Part shown: one piece after another, positions 28,004 through 37,393 of the stretch | Layout of the letters: each line of letters starts with the position of its first letter | Numbering within the stretch: the stretch's first letter is position 1 | Assembly: GCF_040045035.1 (NCBI RefSeq) | Contig: NZ_JBDZDS010000006.1 | Location: forward strand, 124,001-188,000 | Length of the DNA: 64,000 nucleotides | Source of the DNA: Pseudaminobacter sp040045035 | Lineage (GTDB): Bacteria; Pseudomonadota; Alphaproteobacteria; Rhizobiales; Rhizobiaceae | Reading direction: 5' to 3' | Made by a program: the position numbers and the translations under genes | Notes under the pieces: model-generated | What the model was told of the DNA's origin: nothing | Databases searched by the model: none | What the model saw: only the letters and a program-made list of their open reading frames with translations

Positions 28004-28933
28004 TCAGGGCGCGAAGACGGACCAGTTCATCGTCTTGGCGAGCTTTTCCAGGGCGATCGAACCCAGTTTGGAGTTGCCGTTCTCGTTGAGGCCGGGCGAC
28101 CACACCGCAATGGAAGCGACGCCCGGCACGATGCCCAATATGCCGCCGCCGACGCCGCTCTTGGCCGGGATGCCGACCCGGAAAGCGAAATCGCCCGAGC
28201 CGTCATAGTGACCGCAGGTCAGCATCAGCGCCAGGATGCGGCGGGCGCGCTCGGTGGACACGACGGAATGACCCGTCGCGGGATTGCGGCCGCTATGGGC
28301 GAGGAAACGACCCGCCAGGGCCAGCTGCCGGCAGCTCATGGCAATGGCGCAGTGGTGAAAATAGACGCCCAGCGCCAGTTCCGGCGCATGCGAGAGATTG
28401 CCGAAGGCCTTCATGTAGTTGGCCAGCGCCACGTTGCGGAAGCCCGTCGCCTGCTCCGAGGCCGCCACCTCCCTGTCGACGATGATCGCATCGTCGTCGG
28501 CCAGGAACTGGATGAAGCGCAAGATTTCGCCGATCGCCTCGCGCGGCTGATGCCCTCCCAGCAGCACGTCGGTCACCACGATCGCACCAGCATTGATGAA
28601 GGGATTGCGCGGGATTCCCCCTTCCTTCTCGAGCTGGACGATCGAATTGAACGGGTTGCCCGACGGCTCGCGGCCAACCCGCCGCCACAGCGCATCGCCG
28701 ACCTTGCCCAGCGCCAGCGTCAGCGTGAACATCTTGGAGATGCTCTGGATGGAGAACGCCTCGTCGGCGTCGCCGGCGGTGATGACGCGCCCGTCCGTCA
28801 ACGCCACCGAGATGCCGAATCGCTGGGGGTCTATCTTGCCGAGCTGCGGGATATAGCTTGCAACCTCGCCCCGGTCGGTCCACTCCGCCATCTCGGCGGC
28901 GAGCGCCGGCAGCACGTCCTCCAGGTTCGCCAC
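28004..28933 (-). CDS. glsA: Glutaminase A
   Basis: The enzyme hydrolyses glutamine to glutamate and ammonia. The 309-residue protein has the beta-lactamase-like fold with SISK, nucleophile Ser64 and Lys67. Further family segments are NPFINAGAI, the SEQATGFRN stretch, and GVGGGILGIVP. Translation starts at GTG 28933 after GGGGAGAAGG. It is 12 bases behind the aminotransferase stop, so the two are one transcript. In some bacteria this enzyme helps acid resistance; nothing here shows that. Confidence 0.95.
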   Translation of the reverse strand: MANLEDVLPALAAEMAEWTDRGEVASYIPQLGKIDPQRFGISVALTDGRVITAGDADEAFSIQSISKMFTLTLALGKVGDALWRRVGREPSGNPFNSIVQLEKEGGIPRNPFINAGAIVVTDVLLGGHQPREAIGEILRFIQFLADDDAIIVDREVAASEQATGFRNVALANYMKAFGNLSHAPELALGVYFHHCAIAMSCRQLALAGRFLAHSGRNPATGHSVVSTERARRILALMLTCGHYDGSGDFAFRVGIPAKSGVGGGILGIVPGVASIAVWSPGLNENGNSKLGSIALEKLAKTMNWSVFAP

Positions 28934-28945
28934 GGCCTTCTCCCC

Positions 28946-30094
28946 CTACTTTAGCCAGCGTTCGATGCGCGCGACCGCCTCGACCATGCCGTCGTGGCTG
29001 CCGGCATAGGACAGGCGCATGAAACGGTGGCCCGACTGCATGTCGAAGTCGCGCCCAGGCGTCCCCGCCACATGGGCCTCGGCGAGCATGCGCCGGGCGA
29101 ATTCCATGCTGTCGTTGGTGAGCCGCGAGACATCGCAAAAGGCGTAGAAGGCGCCATCCATGGGCGCAGCAAGCGCGAAGCCGAGTTCCGGCAGCCGCTG
29201 CATCAGGAGCGCGCGGTTCCAAGCATAGCGTGCCTTCACAGCTTCCAGTTCCTGCGTCGCCTTGAACGCCTCGACCGCCGCCACCTGCGAAAGCTCCGGC
29301 GCGGAGATGTAGAGGCTCTGCTGGATGCGCTCGATCGGCCGTATCAGCTTTTCGGGCAGCACCATCCAGCCGATGCGCCAGCCGGTCATGCAGTAGTATT
29401 TCGAGAAGGAGTTGATGACGGTCACATCCTTGCCGAGCGAGAGCGCCGTGACGTCGGGCCCGGCATAGGAAAGCCGGTGGTAGATCTCGTCGGAAATCAC
29501 TGAAATGCCGAGATTTTCCGCCCTCGCGATCAGCTCGGCCAACTCCTTTTCGGGGATAATGGCGCCGGTGGGGTTGGCCGGGCTGGCAAACAGCACGCCC
29601 TTCAGCGGCTTGCGCTTGTGCGCGGCTTCCAGATGGTCGGCGGTGAGATAGGGAGTGTCCTCCATCTCGATCTCGACCACGTCGATGCCCAGCGCGCCCA
29701 TGATGTTCCGGTAGGCCGGATAGCCCGGCGCCACGACCGCCACGCTGTCGCCCGGATCGAACATCGCCAGGAACGCCAGGTTGAAGGCGGCCGACGACCC
29801 GGTGGCTACCGCGATCCGCCCCGGCGAAACCTCGACGCCATAATGCTCCGCATAGTGAGCGGCGATCGCCTCCCGCAACGCGGGGACCCCGAGCGCGTCG
29901 GTATAGCCGATGCGGCCGTCGCGCAGCGCGCGCGCCGCCGCCTCGCGGACTGCCGCCGGGGCAGGATCGGAAGGCTGGCCGACCGCCATCGAGATGACCG
30001 GCACGCCAAGCGCCTTCAGCCGATTTGCCTCGGCCAGAACGTCCATCGCGTGGAACGGCTCGACATCACCGCGTTTGGAAAGCGCAACCACCAT
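28946..30094 (-). CDS. PLP-dependent aminotransferase, class I/II
   Basis: With the ATG at 30094 the protein has 382 residues and the fold-type I pattern: SPANPTGAI (substrate/PLP site), VISDEIYHRL (PLP-binding Asp and Tyr) and SFSKYYCMTGWRIGW with the Schiff-base lysine. Aspartate, alanine or other amino donors are possible; sequence alone does not settle it. Glutaminase follows in the same transcript, so the pair may connect glutamine-derived glutamate to transamination. An upstream in-frame start at 30139 adds an unlikely 15 residues. Confidence 0.88.
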   Translation of the reverse strand: MVVALSKRGDVEPFHAMDVLAEANRLKALGVPVISMAVGQPSDPAPAAVREAAARALRDGRIGYTDALGVPALREAIAAHYAEHYGVEVSPGRIAVATGSSAAFNLAFLAMFDPGDSVAVVAPGYPAYRNIMGALGIDVVEIEMEDTPYLTADHLEAAHKRKPLKGVLFASPANPTGAIIPEKELAELIARAENLGISVISDEIYHRLSYAGPDVTALSLGKDVTVINSFSKYYCMTGWRIGWMVLPEKLIRPIERIQQSLYISAPELSQVAAVEAFKATQELEAVKARYAWNRALLMQRLPELGFALAAPMDGAFYAFCDVSRLTNDSMEFARRMLAEAHVAGTPGRDFDMQSGHRFMRLSYAGSHDGMVEAVARIERWLK

Positions 30095-30230
30095 TTCTTT
30101 CACACCCGTCTCAGCTTGCCGCCTTTGGCAATGCCGCACAAATGCCCGAATGATATGGGGATCACAAGTTCACGAAGATTTGTTACCACGCTTTTCATCT
30201 TCCCTTTGCTCGTCTACCGGTGGTTTCACT

Positions 30231-31625
30231 ATGCAATCAGAGTTTTTCTCCGCACTGGTTTCGAAAACCACCCGTTCCATCGTAGCCGTTTCCCTGGCCG
30301 CAGCCCTTACGGTCACAGCGTCTGCGACGGCTTTTGCGCAAAGCGGGGTCTCGGTCGTGCGCGATGCGGAGATCGAGGCGCTGGTGCGAGACTATGCCAG
30401 GCCGATCTTCAAGGCCGCCGGCCTCAAGTCGGGCATCGATATCATCCTGGTGAACGACCGCAGCTTCAATGCCTTCGTGATCGGGCGGCGCATGTTCATC
30501 AACACCGGCGCCCTGCTCCAGTCCGAAACGCCAAACGAGATCATCGGCGTCATCGCCCACGAGGCCGGCCACATCGCCGGCGGCCACCAGCAGCGGCTGC
30601 GCGAGCAGCTTGAGCGGGCGCAGACCATGGCAATCGTGTCGACGCTGCTCGGCGCGGGCGCGGTCGTGGCCGGGGCTGCGACCAATTCGGGCGAATTGGC
30701 TCGGGCCGGCGGCGGCATCGCCATCGGCGGCGGCGAGATGGCGCGGCGCGGCCTGCTGGGCTACCAGCGCACCGAAGAGGCGACGGCCGACCGCTCCGCG
30801 ATCAGCTATCTCCAGGCGACCGGCCAGTCCGCCAAGGGAATGCTGACCACGTTCAAGCGGTTCCAGAGCGCTCTCTCGCTCTCCGGCGCGCGGGTCGACC
30901 CCTATCAGATCAGCCACCCGACACCGCAGGACCGCATCGCCAACCTCCAGCAACTGGCGACCAGCAGCGCGTATTTCGACCGCAAGGACTCGCCCGAACT
31001 GCAGCTGCGCCACGACATGATGCGCGCCAAGATCGCCGTCTACACCGACGGCCAGGCCGGGGCATCGCGCCTGTTCCGCAAGGATCCGCGCGGGCTGGCG
31101 GCGCAATATGCCGACGCCATGGCAACAAACCTCTACGGCAACCCGCGCTCGGCCGTGTCCAAGGTCGACGCGCTGATCAAGCAGCAGCCCAAGAACCCCT
31201 ATTTCTACGAACTGCGCGGCGATGTGCTGATGAAGGCCAACCAGCCGGCCCAGGCGGCAGAGGCCTTTGCGACGGCCGTGCGCCTCGACCCGGTCAAGTC
31301 CGGAATCCTTCCCGTGTCATACGGCCAGGCGCTGCTGGCCGTGGGTACGCCGGATGCGGCGAAAAAGGCCATCACACAGATCCGCCAGGGCCTGGACAAG
31401 GACCCTGAGAATGCGGAGGCCTATCGCTATCTGGCGCAGGCCTACGGACAGCTCGGGGACATCGCGGAAGCCGAACTGGCGACCGCCGAAGGCCACTACT
31501 ACGCCGGCGAATACCAGGATGCGAAGATCTTCGCCGCCCGGGCGCAACAGAAATTCAAGCCGGGCGCTCCAGGCTGGGTGCGTGCACAGGACATCATCAA
31601 CTTCAAGCAACCCAAGAAGAAGTGA
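30231..31625 (+). CDS. Periplasmic M48 metallopeptidase with TPR domain (BepA-like)
   Basis: The 464-residue protein has a signal peptide (about 1-37, ATAFAQSG), then an M48 zinc protease domain with HEAGH at residues 110-114 and the third ligand in EEATADRSA. C-terminal tetratricopeptide repeats cover about 300-460. The arrangement matches BepA/YfgC, which clears or helps assemble stalled outer-membrane proteins. The start at 30231 begins the signal peptide; the open frame further upstream is antisense to the aminotransferase gene. A DsbA-like gene follows on the same strand, a plausible envelope-folding pair. Confidence 0.9.
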   Translation: MQSEFFSALVSKTTRSIVAVSLAAALTVTASATAFAQSGVSVVRDAEIEALVRDYARPIFKAAGLKSGIDIILVNDRSFNAFVIGRRMFINTGALLQSETPNEIIGVIAHEAGHIAGGHQQRLREQLERAQTMAIVSTLLGAGAVVAGAATNSGELARAGGGIAIGGGEMARRGLLGYQRTEEATADRSAISYLQATGQSAKGMLTTFKRFQSALSLSGARVDPYQISHPTPQDRIANLQQLATSSAYFDRKDSPELQLRHDMMRAKIAVYTDGQAGASRLFRKDPRGLAAQYADAMATNLYGNPRSAVSKVDALIKQQPKNPYFYELRGDVLMKANQPAQAAEAFATAVRLDPVKSGILPVSYGQALLAVGTPDAAKKAITQIRQGLDKDPENAEAYRYLAQAYGQLGDIAEAELATAEGHYYAGEYQDAKIFAARAQQKFKPGAPGWVRAQDIINFKQPKKK

Positions 31626-31779
31626 TCGCCGGCACCGCGCGGCAGGCAACTTTTTACCCGGCACAAGGCGTTTTTGCCTCTCGGAAGCCAAACTCCTGCT
31701 ATGGAATGGCGACTCGGCGAACACTCCCACGCCACGCGCCCACCCAGTAGGCACCAGAATTCAGGCAAGGATAGATATC

Positions 31780-32595
31780 ATGAACAAGGCAGTTCTATTG
31801 GGCACCACCGGAATCGCAATCGCAGGCGCGATGCTGGCCGCTGGCTTCCAGGCGGGCCGCACGCCGGCAACCGATTCCATGACGGTTTCGCAGATCGCCA
31901 CGACGGCTGCTGCCGGCCACCTCGACCGCAAGGAAGTAGAGACCATCGTGCGCGAATACCTGCTTGCCAACCCCGAAATCCTGTACGACGTCCAGCAGGC
32001 ACTGGAGGAAAAGAAGCAGGAAGAGCAGCGCGTTGCGCATCTGTCGGTGATCAAGGAGGCCAAATCCGAAATCTTCCACTCGGCCTATGACGGCGTCGTC
32101 GGAAACCCCAACGGCAAGGTCACCATCGTCGAGTTCTACGATTACAATTGCGGCTACTGCAAACGGGCACAGCAAGACATGCTGGCACTCACCAAGGCCG
32201 ATCCGGACCTGCGCTTCGTGTTGAAGGAGTTCCCGATCCTCGGACCCGATTCGCAGAAGGCCCATGTCGTCTCCATGGCGTTCCGCGCGCTTGAGCCGGA
32301 AAAGTACGCCGAGTTCCACAACCAGCTCCTCGGCGGCAAGGGTCACGCCGATGAGGCCGCAGCGATCAAGATCGCATTGTCGCTGGGCGTGGACGAGGCG
32401 AAGCTGCGCGAGGAGATGAAGAACCCCGCCATCAAGCAGGCGTTCGCCGAAACATACGACCTTGCCAACAAGCTTTCGATTAGCGGAACGCCCTCCTATG
32501 TGGTCGGCAACGAGGTGGTGTTCGGCGCGCTCGGCAAGGACGCGCTGGCCGAGAAAATCACCGACGCCAAGGCCTGCCTCGACGCAGGCTGCTGA
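31780..32595 (+). CDS. DsbA-family thiol:disulfide oxidoreductase
   Basis: The 271-residue exported protein has an N-terminal hydrophobic signal or anchor (about 3-24), a helical region (45-100), and a thioredoxin-like domain with the active site Cys124-Gly-Tyr-Cys127. The cis-proline loop is in ISGTPSYVVG. This long N-terminal helical form is typical of BdbD/Com1-like proteins of alphaproteobacteria. It probably oxidises or isomerises disulfides in envelope proteins. AAGGAT precedes the ATG. Confidence 0.9.
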   Translation: MNKAVLLGTTGIAIAGAMLAAGFQAGRTPATDSMTVSQIATTAAAGHLDRKEVETIVREYLLANPEILYDVQQALEEKKQEEQRVAHLSVIKEAKSEIFHSAYDGVVGNPNGKVTIVEFYDYNCGYCKRAQQDMLALTKADPDLRFVLKEFPILGPDSQKAHVVSMAFRALEPEKYAEFHNQLLGGKGHADEAAAIKIALSLGVDEAKLREEMKNPAIKQAFAETYDLANKLSISGTPSYVVGNEVVFGALGKDALAEKITDAKACLDAGC

Positions 32596-32740
32596 TTTTG
32601 GCCTTGAGCGAGGGGCAACGGCCAGGAAAAGCGCGCGCTTGTGGACAAGAACGCCCTTGCGGTCTTTTCGCAGCCGTTCAAGACAATTATAGAGATTGCG
32701 GCGTGTCGGTTGGCAATCGGCGCGGGGAAAGGTCCATATA

Positions 32741-33172
32741 TTGAAAACGGTCTACGTTTTGAACGGCCCAAATCTCAACGCGCTGGGCAAGCGCGAACCC
32801 GGCATCTATGGCGGCATGACCCTGTCTGCCATCGAGGATGACTGCCGCAAGGCCGGCGCCGAACTCGGTCTCGCCATCGAGTTCCGCCAGTCCAACCATG
32901 AAGGCGATCTGGTCGACTGGATCCAGGAAGCCGGCGACAAGGCCGCCGGCATCGTCATCAACGCCGGCGCCTACACGCATACATCCATCGCCATCCACGA
33001 CGCCATCCGCGCGGTTTCGCTGCCGGTGGCGGAAGTGCATCTTTCCAACATCCATGCACGTGAGCCGTTCCGCCACGTCTCCATGATCGCGCCGGTCGCG
33101 GTCGGGATGATCTGCGGTTTCGGCCCACTCGGCTACACACTGGCGCTCAAGGCGCTCGCCGACCGCCTCTGA
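32741..33172 (+). CDS. aroQ: 3-Dehydroquinate dehydratase, type II
   Basis: The enzyme makes 3-dehydroshikimate in the shikimate pathway. The 143-residue protein matches type II length, with VLNGPNLNALGKREPGIYG carrying catalytic Tyr23. Further motifs are NAGAYTHTS and LSNIHAREPFR with the catalytic His. It starts at TTG: KTVYVLNGPN fixes the N-terminus, and AAAGG lies nine bases upstream. It is followed closely by accB, a common rhizobial order. Confidence 0.95.
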   Translation: MKTVYVLNGPNLNALGKREPGIYGGMTLSAIEDDCRKAGAELGLAIEFRQSNHEGDLVDWIQEAGDKAAGIVINAGAYTHTSIAIHDAIRAVSLPVAEVHLSNIHAREPFRHVSMIAPVAVGMICGFGPLGYTLALKALADRL

Positions 33173-33201
33173 GCGGCCGGTCCAAAAGAGAAGGCTCCAA
33201 T

Positions 33202-33669
33202 ATGTCGATAAAAAAGACCGGTGTTGACCAGCAGCTGATCCGCGATCTGGCGGGCATCCTGAACGACACCAACCTGACCGAGATCGAGGTCGAGCTCGGC
33301 GACCTGAAGCTGCGCGTCTCGCGCCATGCGCCGGCGGTGCATGCCATCGCCGCCCCGGCTTCCCATGCCGCCCTGCCGGCACCGGCCGCTGCGCCGCAGA
33401 CCGCAGCTCCGGCAGCCCCGGCCGCCGACCTGTCCAAGAACGCAGTGCCCTCGCCCATGGTCGGCACCGCCTATCTGTCGCCCGCTCCCGGCGCCGCGCC
33501 GTTCATCGAAGTCGGCCAGACGGTCAAGGAAGGCCAGACGCTGCTGATCATCGAAGCCATGAAGACGATGAACCAGATCCCCTCGCCGCGCTCCGGCACG
33601 ATCAAGGCTATCCTGATCGAGGACGCGCAGCCGGTGGAATACGGCATGCCGCTGGTCGTCATCGAATAG
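33202..33669 (+). CDS. accB: Biotin carboxyl carrier protein of acetyl-CoA carboxylase
   Basis: The 155-residue carrier has an N-terminal helical segment (about 1-40), an Ala/Pro-rich linker (45-78) and the biotinyl domain with the EAMKTMN motif, biotinylated at Lys121. The thumb region is SPAPGAAPFIEVG. It swings biotin between AccC and the carboxyltransferase for fatty acid synthesis. accC begins seven bases after its stop. Confidence 0.97.
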   Translation: MSIKKTGVDQQLIRDLAGILNDTNLTEIEVELGDLKLRVSRHAPAVHAIAAPASHAALPAPAAAPQTAAPAAPAADLSKNAVPSPMVGTAYLSPAPGAAPFIEVGQTVKEGQTLLIIEAMKTMNQIPSPRSGTIKAILIEDAQPVEYGMPLVVIE

Positions 33670-33676
33670 GTCCGGG

Positions 33677-35020
33677 ATGTTCCAGAAGATACTCATCGCC
33701 AATCGCGGCGAAATCGCCCTCCGGGTCCTGCGTGCCGCCAAGGAACTTGGCATCAAGACCGTCGTCGTGCACTCGACCGCAGATTCCGACGCCATGCATG
33801 TGCGCCTGGCCGACGAAAGCGTATGCATCGGCCCGCCGCCGTCGCGCGACAGCTATCTCAACATCCACCAGATCGTTGCGGCCTGCGAGATCACCGGCGC
33901 CGACGCCGTGCATCCGGGCTACGGCTTCCTGGCCGAGAACGCCAAGTTCTCCGACATACTGGCGGCCCACAACATCACCTTCATCGGCCCTTCGGGCGAC
34001 CATATCCGCACCATGGGCGACAAGATCGAAGCCAAGCGCACGGCCAAGCGCCTCGGCATTCCGGTGGTGCCTGGCTCTGACGGAGCGATCTCCGACGAGA
34101 CCGAGGCCAAGCGAGTCGCTGCCGAGATCGGCTATCCGGTCATCATCAAGGCTTCCGCCGGCGGCGGCGGCCGCGGCATGAAGGTGGCCCGCAGCGAAGC
34201 CGACCTGGTCGAGGCCCTGCACACGGCACGCTCGGAAGCGGGGGCAGCCTTCGGCGACGATGCCGTCTACATCGAGAAGTATCTCGAGAAGCCGCGCCAC
34301 ATCGAGATCCAGGTGTTTGGTGACGGCGCCGGCAAGGGTGTCCACCTCGGCGAGCGCGACTGCTCGCTGCAGCGCCGCCACCAGAAGGTCTGGGAAGAGG
34401 CCAACTCCCCCGCCCTCAACGAGGAGGAGCGCACCCGCATCGGCGAGATCTGCGCCAAGGCTGTGGCCGATCTCGGCTATTCCGGCGCCGGCACGGTGGA
34501 GTTCCTTTACGAGAACGGGGAGTTCTACTTCATCGAGATGAACACCCGCCTTCAGGTCGAGCATCCGGTGACCGAAGCGATAACCGGCATCGATCTCGTG
34601 CATGAGCAGATCCGCGTCGCATCCGGCGGTGGCCTGTCGGTGAGGCAGGAAGACATCCGCTTCCAGGGCCATGCGATCGAGTGCCGCATCAATGCGGAAG
34701 ACCCGCGCACCTTCGCGCCCTCGCCCGGCACGATCACGCATTTCCACACGCCCGGCGGCCTTGGCATCCGTGTCGATTCCGGCGTCTATTCCGGCTATCG
34801 CATCCCGCCCTACTACGACAGCCTGATCGGCAAGCTGATCGTGCACGGCCGCAACCGCGTGGAATGCATGATGCGTCTGCGCCGCGCGCTCGACGAATTC
34901 GTGGTGGACGGCATCAAGACGACGTTGCCGCTGTTCCGCGAACTGGTCGGCAATATCGATATCGCCAATGGCGACTACGATATTCATTGGCTGGAAAAAC
35001 ACCTTGCCGCCACGGAATAG
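33677..35020 (+). CDS. accC: Biotin carboxylase subunit of acetyl-CoA carboxylase
   Basis: The ATP-grasp enzyme carboxylates biotin on AccB. The 447-residue protein starts MFQKILIANRGEIALRVL and has the ATP-binding loop ASAGGGGRGMK, the catalytic segment FIEMNTRLQVEHPVTE and the C-terminal domain ending with the long helix. Length and order match the family. The carboxyltransferase subunits AccA and AccD are not in the window. Confidence 0.98.
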   Translation: MFQKILIANRGEIALRVLRAAKELGIKTVVVHSTADSDAMHVRLADESVCIGPPPSRDSYLNIHQIVAACEITGADAVHPGYGFLAENAKFSDILAAHNITFIGPSGDHIRTMGDKIEAKRTAKRLGIPVVPGSDGAISDETEAKRVAAEIGYPVIIKASAGGGGRGMKVARSEADLVEALHTARSEAGAAFGDDAVYIEKYLEKPRHIEIQVFGDGAGKGVHLGERDCSLQRRHQKVWEEANSPALNEEERTRIGEICAKAVADLGYSGAGTVEFLYENGEFYFIEMNTRLQVEHPVTEAITGIDLVHEQIRVASGGGLSVRQEDIRFQGHAIECRINAEDPRTFAPSPGTITHFHTPGGLGIRVDSGVYSGYRIPPYYDSLIGKLIVHGRNRVECMMRLRRALDEFVVDGIKTTLPLFRELVGNIDIANGDYDIHWLEKHLAATE

Positions 35021-35132
35021 CGTATAATCGGCCCGGACCGACCGTTCGGGCACAGAACATGCGCAGGACCGACAGGCCGAAACATCATCACGGCGCCCGC
35101 CCCGCGGGCGCCGATGACGCGGGTGCCGATCG

Positions 35133-35750
35133 ATGAGCCGCCCTTTCGCCCCAGGCTACCGCATTCCGCCCGAGCTGCTGCTCAAGGCCTATGCGTCGGG
35201 CGTCTTCCCCATGGCCGAGAACGCCAACGACCCGGAAGTCTTCTGGGTGCGCCCGGAGACGCGCGGCATCATCCCGCTCGACACGTTCCACGTGCCGAAA
35301 AGCCTGCGCAAGACGATGCGCCAGCACCTCTTCGACATTCTCATCGACACCGATTTCGCCGGCGTGATCGACGGCTGCGCAGAAGCGCGTGTCGAACGCG
35401 AGACCACCTGGATCAACGGGCCGATCCGCGAAGCCTACATCCGCCTGTTCGAGCTTGGGCATTGCCATTCGGTGGAAGCCTGGCGCGACGGCCGGCTCGT
35501 CGGCGGCCTCTATGGCGTCAGCCTTGGCCGGGTCTTCTTCGGCGAGAGCATGTTTTCCAGGGAAACCGATTCGTCAAAGGCCTGCCTCGTGCGGCTGGTC
35601 GAACGGCTCAATGAACGCGGTTTCGCGCTTCTCGACACCCAGTTCACCACCGACCACCTGAAGCGCTTCGGCGCGATCGACGTGCCGCGCGCCAAGTACG
35701 AGAAGATTCTGGAGGAAGCCCTTCAGGGCGAGGCGAGCTTCTATCCCTGA
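35133..35750 (+). CDS. aat: Leucyl/phenylalanyl-tRNA--protein transferase
   Basis: Aat adds Leu or Phe to proteins with N-terminal Arg or Lys, marking them for ClpAP. The 205-residue protein shows LLKAYASGVFPMAEN, HSVEAWRDGRLVGGLYGVSLG and LLDTQFTTDHLKRFGA, all family hallmarks. It follows accBC on the same strand, as in other rhizobia, and converges on the DUF2155 gene. Confidence 0.96.
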   Translation: MSRPFAPGYRIPPELLLKAYASGVFPMAENANDPEVFWVRPETRGIIPLDTFHVPKSLRKTMRQHLFDILIDTDFAGVIDGCAEARVERETTWINGPIREAYIRLFELGHCHSVEAWRDGRLVGGLYGVSLGRVFFGESMFSRETDSSKACLVRLVERLNERGFALLDTQFTTDHLKRFGAIDVPRAKYEKILEEALQGEASFYP

Positions 35751-35807
35751 GGATCACGACGCACGAATTCCGAAGCTGTATGCAGCCCAGCGTCGCTGAC
35801 GGATTGC

Positions 35808-36251
35808 TCAGTTGGTCTTTGACGCTTCCGGCGCCGGCACGTCGGACTTGGCCTTGCAGCCCTTCAGCCAGACGTCATAGATGGCATGCTCGACCGCATT
35901 GAGACCGGGGCTTTCAGCGAACATCCAGCCAGTGAAGATGCGGCGGATTTTCCGATCCAGCGTGATTTCGTCGACCTCGACGAAGGAATCGGTCTGCGGC
36001 TCCTCGCCGTCCGGCCGCGAATAGCATACGCGCGGCGTGACCTGCAGCGCGCCGAACTGGACCGTCTCGTCGACATAGACGTCGAAGGTGATGATGCGGC
36101 CCGTGATCTTGTCGATGCCGGCAAACTCCGCGACCGGGCTGCTGATGCGCTCCGCACTTGCAGGGGACATGAGCGCGGCAAACGCCACGGCCGACGCCGC
36201 CCAGACGGTTGCAGCCCGTTTGCCCAGCGAAATCCGACCGAAAATCGTCAT
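35808..36251 (-). CDS. DUF2155 domain exported protein
   Basis: With the ATG at 36251 the protein has 147 residues. It has a signal peptide (to about residue 33, SPASAERI) and a conserved beta-rich domain including DKITGRIITFDVYVDETVQFG, RVCYSRP and FTGWMFAESPGLNAVEHAIYDVWL. Two cysteines (in RVCYS and KGCKA) may pair. The function is unknown. The family is almost always next to aat/accC in alphaproteobacteria, as here, and the NDUFA12 gene precedes it on the same strand. Confidence 0.88.
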   Translation of the reverse strand: MTIFGRISLGKRAATVWAASAVAFAALMSPASAERISSPVAEFAGIDKITGRIITFDVYVDETVQFGALQVTPRVCYSRPDGEEPQTDSFVEVDEITLDRKIRRIFTGWMFAESPGLNAVEHAIYDVWLKGCKAKSDVPAPEASKTN

Positions 36252-36370
36252 GTGAAAAATACCGGAAGTTGCGCCTCGGACAGATTTGGTCCGCCAAGGC
36301 ATGTCGCCCCATCAATCAACAAGCGGTAACCGCAAAATGTGGCGAGAAAACACCTCCGCCGGCGCGCGGA

Positions 36371-36769
36371 TCACGCGCCGGGCGTCCAGGCGTCGTAGTC
36401 GCCGGTAACCACGGGCCGGTGGCCGGTGCCCAGCACCGAACCCTTCGGGCGGTATGCGGCCGACGTGCCGGTGAGGTTCGACTGGTGCGGCTTCTGCCAG
36501 GCACGCGGCTGATAGTCTTCCTTGGACGGAGGCGTGTCGACGCGGTGATGCATCCAGCCGTGCCAGCCGGCCGGGATCTTGGACGCCTCGGCGATGTCCT
36601 TGTAGATGACCCAGCGGCGGGTGCGGCCTTCGGAATCGGTGCCGCCCTCGTAATAGATGTTACCCCACTCGTCGCGGCCCACCTCGGTGCCGTGACGCCA
36701 GGTATGGAAACGGGTTCCGAGCGTCTGCCCATTCCACCAGGTAAAAAACTGCAGCAAGAACTTCTTCAT
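36371..36769 (-). CDS. NADH:ubiquinone oxidoreductase subunit NDUFA12 family protein
   Basis: This is a 132-residue homologue of the accessory complex I subunit NDUFA12 (B17.2), present in alphaproteobacteria and mitochondria. It begins MKKFLLQFFTWWNGQTLGTRFHT, followed by VGRDEWGNIYYE, RRWVIYK, and the P-G-WHGWMHH motif. GAGGAAT before the ATG fixes the start; a longer upstream frame is not family-like. It stands apart from any nuo operon, the usual situation. Confidence 0.95.
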   Translation of the reverse strand: MKKFLLQFFTWWNGQTLGTRFHTWRHGTEVGRDEWGNIYYEGGTDSEGRTRRWVIYKDIAEASKIPAGWHGWMHHRVDTPPSKEDYQPRAWQKPHQSNLTGTSAAYRPKGSVLGTGHRPVVTGDYDAWTPGA

Positions 36770-36918
36770 CGGATTCCTCGCGGCCGAAGCGCGTCGATCA
36801 ACTGGATGCCTTATGGCGCTCACGGGGCCTGATGGCAAGGGTTTAGGGACATTTGTGGGCTTTTTGTACCACGCTGGTACCATTGGCGAAGCCGTTGACC
36901 CCGCCCTCGAAGAAGTCG

Positions 36919-37386
36919 CTAAAGCTTCAGCTTGAAGCCCGCATGGCTCTGCTCGAAGCCGAGCCGCATGTAGAAGCGATGGGCGTCGGTGCGCTTGAGG
37001 TTCGAGGTCAGGTGGATGGTGCGCGCGCCGGCGGCGGCCCCTTGCGCGATCGCTTGCTTGATCATGCGCGCGCCGATGCCGCGGCCACGCATGTCCTCGC
37101 GCGTCTGCACGGCCTCGATTCGCAGCGTCGCAGCCCCTCTGCCGGTCATGCTGACGATCAGCGTCGTCTGGAACGTTCCGACGACTTCTCCGTCCAGTTC
37201 GGCCACGTACAGTTCGTCATTGGGGCTTGCGGCGATCGTATCGAAAGCCTTTTCGTAGAGCGGCAGCGCCTCGGCATCCGTCGTGTCGCTATGGCCGCCG
37301 AGCGCATCGGCCGCGAACAAGGCCGCGATTGCAGGGATGTCGGTACGGCGCGCCGGCCGGATGAGCACTTCGCTTACGTCGGCCAT
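36919..37386 (-). CDS. GNAT family N-acetyltransferase
   Basis: The 155-residue acetyltransferase begins MADVSEVLIRPARRTDIPAI. The acetyl-CoA site is TREDMRGRGIGARMI (the R-G-x-G-I/A motif) at about residues 96-110, and RTDAHRFYMRLGFE is typical motif B. The substrate is unknown. It starts seven bases after the end of another GNAT gene, itself two bases from gatB, so all three are probably one operon. Confidence 0.9.
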   Translation of the reverse strand: MADVSEVLIRPARRTDIPAIAALFAADALGGHSDTTDAEALPLYEKAFDTIAASPNDELYVAELDGEVVGTFQTTLIVSMTGRGAATLRIEAVQTREDMRGRGIGARMIKQAIAQGAAAGARTIHLTSNLKRTDAHRFYMRLGFEQSHAGFKLKL

Positions 37387-37393
37387 GCGCGCC

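Noticed and set aside
33659..35053. A 464-residue minus-strand frame
   Set aside because: It is antisense to accC and has no matching family.
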